42,444 nt of DNA from a virus, in the IMG/VR virus record IMGVR_UViG_3300042309_000314, positions 1 to 42,444 of that record; one strand, written 5' to 3'. The translations under genes were made by a program, and so were the position numbers. How positions within the stretch are numbered: the first letter of the stretch is position 1; the number at the start of each line of letters is the position of its first letter. Positions 7,759 to 15,715 of the stretch are shown here, piece after piece. A model generated the notes under the pieces. It worked only from the letters and a program-made list of their open reading frames with translations. It made no database searches and was not told the DNA's origin.

Positions 7759-8490
7759 TCACCGGCCCCCCAAGCGCCTGACCAGCTCGGCCTGCACTGA
7801 GGCCCGCACCTGCGCGGGCCAGGCCTGCTCGAAGCCCTGGCGCAGCACCTGAGGCACGGGGAACTGCTGGCGCCGCTGCTTCGGGTTGGGGTCGATGGTG
7901 AACAGCCGGCGCGTGGTGCTCTCCAGCGTGGAGGTGCGACCGAGGAAGCCCTCCTTCCGCTCGAACACGGCCTTGACGCTGCTGCCCCGCTTGACCGGGC
8001 CGATGAAGTATTGCCCGCCGCCCTGGCGTGCGCCGCTGAGGATGGTGGCGTACTTGCTGAGCGGCACGTTGCCGGCGCTGTTCAGCAGGCCCGAGCCCTT
8101 GGCTGGCACCAGCACGGCGCCGCGTGTCTCGCGGGCGATCTTGGTGGCCGCGAGGTCAGCGGCCTTGAGCAGGGGGGTGGTGCCCTTGACGATCGGGCTC
8201 AGGTAGCGGCCGGCGGGGTTGCCGCGGCCTTGGGCATTGGACTTGAAGCCCACCTCGGCGGTGAGGTCGTTGGCCTTGGCGAAGCGCACGTAGGTGCCGT
8301 TGAGGGTCCAGCGGGTGGGCTGGTCGATGTAGCGGGGGGTGGCCTGCTTCAGCGCAGCCTGTGCAGCCTGAGCGGCGCCTGTGAGCGCCTTGGCGGCGGC
8401 GAAGCGCAGGTTCTGGTCTGTGAGCAGCCGCACGCGGCTGTCGAGCCTCTGAAGGGCTCCTGAGTCGAGGTCGATGCGGACGGTGGCCAT
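7759..8490 (-). CDS. putative gpZ-like tail completion protein
   Basis: The 243-residue basic protein has an N-terminus (MATVRIDLDSGALQRLDSRV ... RFAAAKALTGAAQAAQAALKQ) and a tail region (VLRQGFEQAWPAQVRASVQAELVRRL) that resemble the layout of lambda gpZ and related minor tail proteins. These have an Ala-rich helix, a basic middle and a final amphipathic helix. In lambda, Z lies between FII and U. Here it stands alone upstream of the small terminase, and fibre genes occupy the usual Z position. ATG 8490 is chosen because upstream codons in the frame do not look like this family and run into the iteron region. Function is inferred. Confidence 0.5.
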   Translation of the reverse strand: MATVRIDLDSGALQRLDSRVRLLTDQNLRFAAAKALTGAAQAAQAALKQATPRYIDQPTRWTLNGTYVRFAKANDLTAEVGFKSNAQGRGNPAGRYLSPIVKGTTPLLKAADLAATKIARETRGAVLVPAKGSGLLNSAGNVPLSKYATILSGARQGGGQYFIGPVKRGSSVKAVFERKEGFLGRTSTLESTTRRLFTIDPNPKQRRQQFPVPQVLRQGFEQAWPAQVRASVQAELVRRLGGR

Positions 8491-8550
8491 GCGCCAAGGG
8501 TAGGGCGCGAGCCGGTGGTGGTCGATCGAAATGGCGGTAAGGGCTCCTGT

Positions 8551-8740
8551 CAACCTTCCAACCACGCCAACGTTGCCCCTATAGCTCCTTTTTCCCTGCA
8601 CCCTCTCTCTATTCTATAGAATACTACTAAGGTTAGAAGGTTAGAGAGGATAGGAGACCCCTTGAAGTAACAGGGATTTTTGCCTTCCAACCTCATCCGG
8701 GAGGTTGGACAAACACCCATTTGTTCCGACCTTCCAACCA
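8551..8740. repeat. iteron-like repeats CCTTCYAACC with AT-rich palindrome (candidate replication origin)
   Basis: CCTTCCAACC occurs at 8554-8563, 8683-8692 and 8730-8739. The inverse GGTTAGAAGG is at 8631-8640, and a partial GAGGTTGGA is at 8701-8709. Between them lie a 14-bp palindrome TATTCTATAGAATA (8610-8623) and the most AT-rich stretch near the replication genes. The cluster spans the 3' end of the primase-helicase gene and the gap behind it (8491-8692). P4-type alpha proteins bind short iterons at their origin, so an origin role is plausible but unproven. Confidence 0.5.
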
Positions 8741-10717
8741 TGCGCGCTTTTTTTCGTATCCCAGGTCTCTCATGATGGACGCAACCTGCATCTGGTCCGC
8801 GCGGCCTTGGCGCTCGACCGGCTTGCTGATCGCCTCGGTCAGCAGCAGCTCGCTGGTGATGGGTCGGCCGGCATTGCGCGGGGCGCCGAGCCACTCTTGG
8901 ATCGCCGCCTTCCACGGGCTGTCCACCAGGTAGGACTGGTTCTCCTGATCCACCTGCTGGGAGTGCTGGGCGCCGAGGTGGTTGGGCTCGCCTGCCCGGT
9001 ATGCGGCAACAGATGCGGACCAGATCGCATCGCGCTCCAGCAGCAGGCCATCGACGGGGATGTGCGGCGCGGTGGTCACGGGGATGACCCAGAAGCGGCG
9101 GTTGCCGGTGTCGTCGACCAGGAAGCCGGTGTCCCGGTTGGTGCTGCCGACGATGATGGAGCGGCGTGGGAACGACTCGGTGGTGCGCTGGTAGGGCGCG
9201 CGGAACATGTCGGTCTGCTGGGTGAGGAACGCCTTCACCTGACCTGCGTGCTTGCGGCCGGTGATGTGGTCGAGCTCGGCCCACTCCATCAGCCAAGAGC
9301 GGTGGAGCACCATCAGGTCATCCTTCGAGCCGATGTCGCGCAGGGCATCGGAGAACCAGAGGCCGCCGAGGTTGCGCCAGAAGGTGGACTTGCCGCAGCC
9401 CTGCGGTCCCATCAGGACGCAGGCGGAATCGTGCTTGCAGCCGGGCTCGAAGATGCGACGGACGGCAGCGATCAGGGTGGCCTTGAGCATCGCGTCGTAG
9501 AGGCTGCCGGGCTGATCGCCGGGCCGCAGGTATGCGGTGGCGAGGTGGTCGATCGGCACGGGTGGCACGTTGTCTGCGACGTGCTCGAGGTATTCGCGCA
9601 CGGGGTCGTAGGGGTTCTCGACGGCGACGACGTGCACAGCGTCGGCGGCGAGCTCCTTGGTGACCTTGACGCCATCCTGAGCGAGCTTGAGGTAGAAGTG
9701 CTCGATGTGCTCGATCGGCTTCTGGTCGAGCTCAATGGCTTGGGTGAAGGTGTTCCAGCGCAGGCGATCGGCCATCTGCTGGCGCAGCAGCTGGAGCAGC
9801 TCGTTGGATTCGAGCTTGAGGAGCTTGCCCTGCGACGGGGTGACGGTGGGATCCGCCTGCGCGGCCTGGCGCTTGGGCGGCGCTGGGGTAGGCCGTGAGG
9901 CCTTCTGATGGCCGGCGAGATGGGCGAGGGTGCCGAGGGTGACGCCGTGGCCGTTGAAGGTGGCCCACTTGGCTTCGCAGGCACCAGGCTCGAACTTGCC
10001 GGAGATGGCTGACCATTCGATCCAGTCGGCCAGCAGGCTGTCATGCCCGACGCTGTGGAGTGCCATGCCGACCTGAACCCAGCGGTCGTAGTCGTCGGCC
10101 TCGGCAGATGGGATCGACGCGAGGTAATCCCGTGCGCGGCTGGCGTCAGTGTCCGGGAGGCGGAGCAAGGGTGCGGGCTCAGGCTGCTGGCGCTGCATCT
10201 GCTGGAGCAGCAGCGATGGCGCCTCGGCAAGTGGGAGGCTGCCGGGGCCGCGGCCTTTGAGCCAGCGGTAGGCGCCTGTGATGGGGTGAGCGCCTGCGAC
10301 GACGGACTGGCAGCCAGCCCAGCGAAGTTCGAGCTGCTCGCCCTTGATGGAGGATCGCAGCTTGGTGGTCTTGATGGTGGTCCAGAAGGGTTCGGGCACC
10401 TGGTAGATGATCTGGAGGCGCCCGTCACGGCCGGAGGTGACGGCCCAGGACTTGGGGAGATCGCGCAGTGGTGCGCCGAGCTGTTCGAGCACCTCGGAAG
10501 CACCGAGGCCGTCGTGATCAACGAAGAGGAGGCCACCGGACTGCGGGCCGGCGATGACGCCGATCGCGACGGCGCGGCCGGCCTGGATCTCAGCTGTGAG
10601 ATCGGCGCGGCTGATGGGGTGCTTCTGCCATTCGGGCTGGTAGGGGCGCTTGTCGTGACCGACGGCGACGAGCGCCCAGGTGTCAGGGAGTGCAGCGAGC
10701 TGATCGAGGAGAGTCAT
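8693..10717 (-). CDS. primase-polymerase / VapE-type replicative helicase
   Basis: The 674-residue replication protein has three parts. Residues 1-170 are a bifunctional primase-polymerase domain with GLLFVDHDG (catalytic acidic pair about 67 and 69), SGRDGRLQIIYQ and VVAGAHPITGAYRW. Residues ~190-270 match a primase C-terminal helper domain (RARDYLASIP ... DRWVQVGMALHSVG). Residues ~400-670 are a VirE/VapE-like SF3-type helicase with Walker A GPQGCGKST (437-445), a Walker B-like LMEWAELD, and STNRDTGFLVDDTGNRRFWV. It would prime and unwind phage DNA. ATG 10717 is the first start after the VRR-NUC stop (36-bp gap). Its 3' end carries one of the iteron repeats. Confidence 0.9.
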   Translation of the reverse strand: MTLLDQLAALPDTWALVAVGHDKRPYQPEWQKHPISRADLTAEIQAGRAVAIGVIAGPQSGGLLFVDHDGLGASEVLEQLGAPLRDLPKSWAVTSGRDGRLQIIYQVPEPFWTTIKTTKLRSSIKGEQLELRWAGCQSVVAGAHPITGAYRWLKGRGPGSLPLAEAPSLLLQQMQRQQPEPAPLLRLPDTDASRARDYLASIPSAEADDYDRWVQVGMALHSVGHDSLLADWIEWSAISGKFEPGACEAKWATFNGHGVTLGTLAHLAGHQKASRPTPAPPKRQAAQADPTVTPSQGKLLKLESNELLQLLRQQMADRLRWNTFTQAIELDQKPIEHIEHFYLKLAQDGVKVTKELAADAVHVVAVENPYDPVREYLEHVADNVPPVPIDHLATAYLRPGDQPGSLYDAMLKATLIAAVRRIFEPGCKHDSACVLMGPQGCGKSTFWRNLGGLWFSDALRDIGSKDDLMVLHRSWLMEWAELDHITGRKHAGQVKAFLTQQTDMFRAPYQRTTESFPRRSIIVGSTNRDTGFLVDDTGNRRFWVIPVTTAPHIPVDGLLLERDAIWSASVAAYRAGEPNHLGAQHSQQVDQENQSYLVDSPWKAAIQEWLGAPRNAGRPITSELLLTEAISKPVERQGRADQMQVASIMRDLGYEKKRAWLEGRNKWVFVQPPG

Positions 10718-10753
10718 TCATGTGGCTCATGCGCTGCAGATGTTGGGCGAAGG

Positions 10754-11122
10754 TTAGCGAGGTTGGCAGGTGGCTGTGACGATTTGCAGAGCGTCACCCA
10801 CCGATCGGGCCACGCCGGCGATGCCACCGGCGAGGTGGACGGCATCGCGCCAGCTGCGCTGCTGCGGCGTGAGGCGGCCCGTGGGGGTCTTGATCTCGAT
10901 GGACGTGAACACGGCCAGGGTGGTGCCCACCATGTCGGGGGTCACCACGATGGTGCGCCAGCCGATCAGATCAGCGGAGCCGCGTGCGAGTCCGAAGGTG
11001 ACCAGCCGGCCGGTGCGGGGATCGGGCAAGGCGCCGCACTGGTTGCGGAACAGTCTGGTTTGCGGATCGGTGCCCAGCGCCAGCCTGATGCGCTGCTGCA
11101 GGTCGGTTTCGGCGTTGGCCAT
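10754..11122 (-). CDS. VRR-NUC domain nuclease
   Basis: The 122-residue protein is essentially a single VRR-NUC fold: TFGLARGSADLIGW (Asp about 51), SIEIKTPTGRLTPQQRSW (Glu 76, Lys 78, Gln 87) and GGIAGVARSV. Stand-alone VRR-NUC proteins are Holliday-junction or flap nucleases of phage replication modules (family knowledge). The ATG at 11122 shares one base with the upstream stop (TGATG), so it is translationally coupled to the methyltransferase-like gene. It lies between that gene and the primase, which fits a role in resolving replication intermediates. Confidence 0.85.
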   Translation of the reverse strand: MANAETDLQQRIRLALGTDPQTRLFRNQCGALPDPRTGRLVTFGLARGSADLIGWRTIVVTPDMVGTTLAVFTSIEIKTPTGRLTPQQRSWRDAVHLAGGIAGVARSVGDALQIVTATCQPR

Positions 11123-11712
11123 CAGAGCAGAGCCAGTTGGCGCATGATGGCAGGCAGCTGACGGGCGCCCCACTGATCGCCCATGGCCTCGGCGATGCCC
11201 TTGAAGGTGCGGCTGCGTTCCTTCCAGCGGTTGGGGCCGGGCGGCATCATGTGGACCCGTGGCTCGCGACCTTCTACGACATCGGTGGACTTGAGGCGCG
11301 GCAGGTTCTGCAGCCAGAGGCATGTGGCCTTCGTTTCGCCGTGGCCGAACTGCCATGGCTGAATCACCTGATCTGCCGGCCTGATGGCGGAGCTGATCAC
11401 GCTGACGGGGTTCTCAATGCACCAGCGGGGGATCGGCGCATCCATCAGCAACCGCACGAAATCGAGCGCCTCGGCCTGTTCGCGCGCCTTGCGGTGGAAA
11501 TGGCGCGAGCCACTGACCGCCAGATGAGTGCATGGCGGGTGAGCGATCATCAGATCCCAGCCCTTGGCCAGCACCTCCTCGACCGGCGCCTGATAGTGCC
11601 AGCGGGGGTCGGCCTCGCATTCGAGCAGGTCACAGCTCCATGCGTCGTGGCCGCGGCGCCTGAACGCATCGCGGACTCGGCCGCTGTATTCGCAGGCGAC
11701 TAGAACTCTCAT
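11122..11712 (-). CDS. DNA cytosine methyltransferase-like protein
   Basis: The 196-residue protein opens MRVLVACEYSGRVRDAFRRR with a SAM-binding-type strand, contains HPPCTHLAVSG (Pro-Pro-Cys 59-61, the C5-methyltransferase catalytic motif) and IENPVSV (Glu-Asn-Pro 100-102), and ends with a RSRTFKGIAEAMGDQW block. It is far shorter than typical C5 enzymes and shows no separate target-recognition domain. Small phage proteins of this family are usually annotated as methyltransferase-like without a proven target. No restriction enzyme accompanies it, so self-protection or transcriptional marking is likelier than a restriction system. It overlaps the helicase stop by one base at 11712. Confidence 0.75.
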   Translation of the reverse strand: MRVLVACEYSGRVRDAFRRRGHDAWSCDLLECEADPRWHYQAPVEEVLAKGWDLMIAHPPCTHLAVSGSRHFHRKAREQAEALDFVRLLMDAPIPRWCIENPVSVISSAIRPADQVIQPWQFGHGETKATCLWLQNLPRLKSTDVVEGREPRVHMMPPGPNRWKERSRTFKGIAEAMGDQWGARQLPAIMRQLALL

Positions 11713-13094
11713 CAGGACCGCGATCCGTTCTGCCGGGCAAAGTAGACGTGGCGTGCCCAGCCGGCGGGGTTCTTCATGCCGCGGGCGATGCCGACTTGGA
11801 TGAGGTCGGTGAGGGTGCGCGCCTGGCCCTGATCACGGCGCCTGGCACGGGCCACTGCCTCGCGCGCCAGCTCCTGCAGCTCGCCGTCGGTCTGCCTGAT
11901 CTCTCGAGCTGGTGCTGCGCACTCGGCGCCACAGCACGGGCACACGGGTTGTGGCTTGAAGGCAGCGAAGCAGCTCTCGCAGGTGCGCACTGCTGGAGCC
12001 GGCGGGCCGCCCTTGCCGGTGCGTCGCCGGGCATCATCCAGCGACCATGTCCGTACATCGTCCGGGAAGCCATGGCGGTGGACGTTGCCGACGTGGTCGA
12101 GGATCAGCGCGTGATCCTTGCCGGGTGCGGGCCGCAGCACCCGGCCGACCTGCTGCAGGTAGAGCCCCTCCGACTGGGTGGGACGCAGCAGGATGGCGCA
12201 GCCGACGGATGGCACGTCGGTGCCTTCTGAGATCACGTCCACCGAGACGAGAACCTGTAACGCGCCAGTTGCGAGATTGTTGATCGCAAGTTCACGATCC
12301 TGAACGGAAGTAGTACCAAGTACGGTCTGCGACGTGATGCCGCTGGCTCGGAATTGTGCGGCGACGTGCTCAGCGTGAGCGGTGGTGCAGCAGAAGGCGA
12401 TCGCGCCGCAGCCGCGGCCAAGGCGTTGATAATGCTCAATCGCGTCGCCGGTGATGGATGGCTTGTCCAGCTCGGCTGCGGCTTGCTCTGGTGCGTAATC
12501 GCCTGATCGGACTCGCAGATTCGCCTCTTGGAATCTGATTTGGGGTGCGTAGATTCGCGCCCTTGTGAGGAAGCCTTGTGCAGTCAGATCTTGCATCGAG
12601 GGACCGAGCACAAGGCGATCGAACATTGCACCAAGGCCGCGGCCGTCACGGCGCACCGGGGTAGCGGTGACGCCAAGGCGAAGAGCATGGGGCCAGTGGT
12701 CGAGGATCTGCGACCACGTGCCGGCGACGGCGTGGTGCGCTTCGTCAACAACGATGAGATCGGGCTGCCAGGTCTGCAGCTTGAGGCGGCGGGCGAGTGT
12801 CTGCACCGACGCGACTTGCACCGGGTGATCCGACGGCTCGAAGCCGGCGGCGATGACGCCATGCTCGACGCCGGCCCAGGTGAGTTTCGCGCTCGCCTGA
12901 CGGATCAGCTCGCGCCGATGCACCAGGATCAGCACGCGACGACCACGCTCGACGGCGCCAGCAGTGATGGCGGCGAAACAGACCGTCTTGCCCATCCCAC
13001 ACGGGGCAACCAAGAGGGGAGCTCGCGCTCCAGAACGAAATGCCTGGCGAAGCTCTTCAATCGCTTCGGACTGATAAGAACGAAGCTCAAGCAT
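11712..13094 (-). CDS. superfamily 2 DEAD/DEAH-box helicase with zinc-finger tail
   Basis: The 460-residue helicase starts at MLELRSYQ, a Q-motif-type opening. Walker A is APCGMGKT (30-37), the DEAH box is VVDEAHH (about 115-121), motif III is TATP (143-146), and the C-terminal RecA lobe has VSVDVISEGTDVPSV and QQVGRVLRPAPGK (motif VI). The C-terminus holds CESC...CPCCGAEC, a probable zinc ribbon. Phage enzymes of this group remodel replication forks or recombination intermediates. The start lies inside the tail of the HNH gene (8-base overlap). It is the first large gene of the leftward replication operon. Confidence 0.92.
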   Translation of the reverse strand: MLELRSYQSEAIEELRQAFRSGARAPLLVAPCGMGKTVCFAAITAGAVERGRRVLILVHRRELIRQASAKLTWAGVEHGVIAAGFEPSDHPVQVASVQTLARRLKLQTWQPDLIVVDEAHHAVAGTWSQILDHWPHALRLGVTATPVRRDGRGLGAMFDRLVLGPSMQDLTAQGFLTRARIYAPQIRFQEANLRVRSGDYAPEQAAAELDKPSITGDAIEHYQRLGRGCGAIAFCCTTAHAEHVAAQFRASGITSQTVLGTTSVQDRELAINNLATGALQVLVSVDVISEGTDVPSVGCAILLRPTQSEGLYLQQVGRVLRPAPGKDHALILDHVGNVHRHGFPDDVRTWSLDDARRRTGKGGPPAPAVRTCESCFAAFKPQPVCPCCGAECAAPAREIRQTDGELQELAREAVARARRRDQGQARTLTDLIQVGIARGMKNPAGWARHVYFARQNGSRS

Positions 13095-13614
13095 CGCGCT
13101 TGTTCCAGTTTCTGCGCGGGGTTGATGCAATCCGCTCCAGCGACCATCCAGCCCTCAGGCGGTTTCGCACGGTGCTGACAGGCAGGCCCAATGCTGATGC
13201 CCACTCACCCGGCCAATACTTGCGGCCGTTCCATTCGATCGGCTCAAAATGCTGATGCCAATGCTCCCGCACGTGCTCGGATTGAGTCATGACCTGCAGA
13301 TTGCTTGGGTCGTTGTTGTGCTTGTCACCATCGATGTGATGGACGATTTCGTTTCGCATGAGCGGCCTGCCCAGCATCTGCTCCGCGATGACGCGATGCT
13401 CATGCCTTCCATGCAGCTTGCGGTACGTGCTCGGTTTCACCTCGGTGACCCGCTTCAGCATCGCGGCCCGACTGTTGGCGCGGCGCTGGGCTTCCGGAGT
13501 GAGGTAGTTGGGATCGCCGTAGCGGCGAACGCGCTGCGTGTGCATCCCGCACATCCCATCAGCCCCCCTCGCGGTCGTTTTCTCGCAGCCGTCAATGCGG
13601 CACGTCTTTGGCAT
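13087..13614 (-). CDS. HNH homing-type endonuclease with zinc knuckle
   Basis: The 175-residue protein has an N-terminal Cys-rich unit (CRIDGCEKTTARGADGMCGMH), then an HNH nuclease core (RKLHGRHEHRVIAEQMLGR, NEIVHHIDGDKHNNDPSNLQVM), then a NUMOD-like helix-turn-helix (WASALGLPVSTVRNRLRAGWS). This is the usual build of free-standing phage HNH endonucleases. ATG 13614 is chosen because the zinc knuckle begins there; ATG 13677 and 13686 in frame would add an unlike leader and lie in the control region. It overlaps the helicase start by 8 bases, as expected of an intruder that settled between genes. Confidence 0.8.
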   Translation of the reverse strand: MPKTCRIDGCEKTTARGADGMCGMHTQRVRRYGDPNYLTPEAQRRANSRAAMLKRVTEVKPSTYRKLHGRHEHRVIAEQMLGRPLMRNEIVHHIDGDKHNNDPSNLQVMTQSEHVREHWHQHFEPIEWNGRKYWPGEWASALGLPVSTVRNRLRAGWSLERIASTPRRNWNKRDA

Positions 13615-13835
13615 CGATCCAACAAGCCGATGCCGACAACTGTAGGTGATTTTCGAGTTCTGTCGGTGTGTATCCATGAGACTCATGGGACTTGACCTGA
13701 GCTGCCGGGAAGCAATACCAAGGTGAGCGGCCCGATGCTAGCCGGCAGGGCAGGAAATACTTAGAACTACTGGGGGAAGGGATGAGAAGCCGGGAAATCG
13801 TGGTAAGTTCTGGGAGCATTCACTGCGGCCTGCCT
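13615..13835. promoter_or_regulatory. divergent control region between leftward and rightward blocks
   Basis: The only divergent point between the two large gene blocks holds a perfect 15-bp palindrome CCATGAG-A-CTCATGG (13674-13688), then 3 bases on, TTGACC on the plus strand (13692-13697), a -35-like hexamer with only a weak -10. GCCGGGAA occurs twice (13713 and 13789 areas), and a G-rich GGGGGAAGGG stretch (about 13772-13781) abuts an alternative start of the exonuclease. An operator with a promoter is likely; its exact elements are uncertain. Confidence 0.45.
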
Positions 13836-14681
13836 ATGGAAATCGCCGACTACCACCGCCACAGCGCGGTATCGAAGAGCCACCTCGACCAGGTGGCACG
13901 CAGCCCGTTGCATTACTGGGCGGCGTACCTGGACCCCAACCGCCAGCCACGCGAGGCAACGCCTGCGATGGTGATCGGCTCAGCCGTGCACACCCACGTG
14001 CTCGAGCTCGACACATGGGACCAGCGCTACGTCACCTGCCCTGAAGGCATCGACCGGCGCACGAAGCAAGGGAAGGCCGAATGGGAGGCATTCTCTGTGG
14101 CCAGCAGCAACCGGACGGTGCTGAGCAAGGCCGACGCCGATCTGGTGATGCGGATGGGTCAGGCGATCTATGCGCACCCTGCTGCGGCGTTCCTGTTGCA
14201 GCGTCCCGGCCTGGCCGAGCAGACCTACCTCTGGACGGATGAGGCGACCGGGCTGGAGTGCAAGTGCCGGCCGGATTGGATGACGCGCGACGGCCAGCTG
14301 ATCGTCGATCTGAAGACCACCGAGGATGCGAGCCCGGCCGGGTTCCGCAAGTCGGTGGCCAACTTTCGCTACCACGTCCAGGCGGCCTGGTATCTCGACG
14401 GACTCGAACGCGCCACCGGCCGCCGGCCTGAGCAGTTCATCTTCATCTGCGTGGAGAAGAAACCACCGCACGCGGTGGCGGTCTATGCCGCGAGCGTGGA
14501 GATGGTGGCCACCGGCGCGATCACGGCTGAGGGTGATCTGGCCCGGCTGGCGCTCTGCCGCGAGTCGAACGAATGGCCGGGGTACTCGAACCAGATCGAG
14601 GTGCTCGACCTGCCGCCCTGGATGCGGCCGCGGCCGGATGGCTCGGTGCCGGCAGCGCCAGCCGAGATCGAGGCCTTCTGA
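13836..14681 (+). CDS. RecE-like exonuclease (PD-(D/E)XK, exonuclease VIII type)
   Basis: The 281-residue nuclease carries the signature of RecE/exonuclease VIII-type phage enzymes: AVSKSHLDQVARSPLHYWAAYL near the start, MVIGSAVHTHVLE (His about 52), ECKCRPDWMT (Glu 141, Asp 147), IVDLKTTEDA (Asp 158, Lys 160), and YHVQAAWYLDGLE. It degrades one strand of double-stranded ends to make 3' overhangs for the annealing protein encoded just downstream. MEIADYHRHS at 13836 matches the family N-terminus. ATG 13782 in the same frame would add 18 unlike residues, and its G-rich leader sits too close to be a good ribosome site. It is the first gene of the plus-strand block. Confidence 0.88.
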   Translation: MEIADYHRHSAVSKSHLDQVARSPLHYWAAYLDPNRQPREATPAMVIGSAVHTHVLELDTWDQRYVTCPEGIDRRTKQGKAEWEAFSVASSNRTVLSKADADLVMRMGQAIYAHPAAAFLLQRPGLAEQTYLWTDEATGLECKCRPDWMTRDGQLIVDLKTTEDASPAGFRKSVANFRYHVQAAWYLDGLERATGRRPEQFIFICVEKKPPHAVAVYAASVEMVATGAITAEGDLARLALCRESNEWPGYSNQIEVLDLPPWMRPRPDGSVPAAPAEIEAF

Positions 14682-14818
14682 TGGACCAGATGGCCAACCT
14701 CATCGTGATCGCGATCACCACCTGGTGCGGCGCGATCTTCCTGCAGCACATCACCGACGCGTCGCTGCTCACGGCGGCGGCCGGTTCATTCTTCATCCTG
14801 ATGGCTCTCAAGTCATGA
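14681..14818 (+). CDS. 45-aa single-span membrane protein
   Basis: MDQMANLIVIAITTWCGAIF begins a 45-residue hydrophobic product with one or two membrane spans (NLIVIAITTWCGAIF, then LLTAAAGSFFILMAL). Its ATG overlaps the exonuclease stop (TGATG), and its stop overlaps the start of the recombinase (ATGA), so it is translated in the same operon. No family was recognised. The position between exonuclease and annealing protein is odd for a membrane protein. Confidence 0.65.
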   Translation: MDQMANLIVIAITTWCGAIFLQHITDASLLTAAAGSFFILMALKS

Positions 14819-15504
14819 CCGAACAATCCACAGCACTGACCACCACGCAGGGCAGCGTGTTCTCAGGCATCCAGGCGTTCGAGGATGCGCAGCGCATCGC
14901 CAAGGCACTCGCCAGCTCGACGCTGATTCCACCGCAGTTCCAAGGCCAGCAGGGGTTCGCCAACTGCCTGGTGGCGCTGGAGATCTCGCACCGGATGCGG
15001 ATGAGTCCGTTCCAGGTGATGCAGAACCTCCACATCATCCACGGCCGCCCCAGCTGGAGCAGCCAGTTCATCATCGGCCTGGTCAACGGCTGCGGCCGGT
15101 TCAGCCCGCTGCGCTACGAGATGACCGGCAACGGCGACGGCCTGGCCTGCCATTGCGTCGCCACCGAGTTGGCCACCGGCAACGATCTGAAGGGACCGGC
15201 GGTGAGCATGGCGATGGCGAAGAAGGAAGGGTGGGCCACCAAGAGCGGCAGCAAGTGGCAGACGATGCCCGAGCTGATGATCCGCTACCGGGCCGCGGCC
15301 TTCTGGGGCCGGCTGTACATCCCCGAGCTGCTGGTTGGCATCCAGACCGAAGAGGAAGTGGTGGACGTGGAGCCGGTGACGGTGCGCGCTGCCGAGCCTC
15401 AGCAGCCGAAGGCGAGCCTGGAAACCCTGAACCAACAGATCGCCAACCCACCGCCGGTGGTGATCACACCTGTGGAGGAGCCTGCTGATGACGAGATCTT
15501 CTGA
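14815..15504 (+). CDS. RecT-like single-strand annealing protein (candidate)
   Basis: The 229-residue protein has LVALEISHRMRMSPFQVMQNLHI, WSSQFIIGLVNGCGRFSPLRYE, VSMAMAKKEGWATKSGSKWQTMPELMIRYRAA and FWGRLYIPELLVGI, the pattern of a phage protein family placed beside RecE/exonuclease genes and treated as RecT-type annealing proteins (from memory). It would coat single strands made by the upstream nuclease and anneal them. The C-terminus is a disordered proline-rich stretch ending PADDEIF, close to the acidic SSB tip. ATG 14815 overlaps the previous stop; the 3' end overlaps the HTH gene by 17 bases. Confidence 0.75.
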   Translation: MTEQSTALTTTQGSVFSGIQAFEDAQRIAKALASSTLIPPQFQGQQGFANCLVALEISHRMRMSPFQVMQNLHIIHGRPSWSSQFIIGLVNGCGRFSPLRYEMTGNGDGLACHCVATELATGNDLKGPAVSMAMAKKEGWATKSGSKWQTMPELMIRYRAAAFWGRLYIPELLVGIQTEEEVVDVEPVTVRAAEPQQPKASLETLNQQIANPPPVVITPVEEPADDEIF

Positions 15505-15715
15505 GTCTGGATACCTGACACCGCGCGAGCTGGCTGCGCGATGGCGGAACATCGTCTCGCTCAGCACGCTCGACAACTGGCGCAGCAGCCAGAACCGTGG
15601 CCCGCGGTTTGTGAAGATCGGCGGCCGAGTTCTCTACCCAGTGGTGGAGGTCGAAGCCTACGAACAGCGCAACCTGCGCGGCCTGCCTAACAACCCTTCG
15701 CAACCCAACCGATGA
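15488..15715 (+). CDS. small HTH protein, excisionase/AlpA-like
   Basis: The 75-residue protein contains YLTPRELAARWRNIVSLSTLDNWRSSQNRGPRFVKIGGRVLYPVVEVEAYE, a winged helix-turn-helix of the MerR/AlpA type found in excisionases and small phage regulators. The wing (FVKIGGRVLYP) and the second helix with W and R contacts are clear. In a phage with an integrase it could direct excision; it lies 4.8 kb from the integrase rather than next to it, so a purely regulatory role is possible. It overlaps both neighbours. Confidence 0.75.
   Translation: MTRSSESGYLTPRELAARWRNIVSLSTLDNWRSSQNRGPRFVKIGGRVLYPVVEVEAYEQRNLRGLPNNPSQPNR

Noticed and set aside
8705-9898. Plus-strand open frame opposite the primase-helicase
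   Set aside because: Antisense shadow; composition follows the real gene's third positions.
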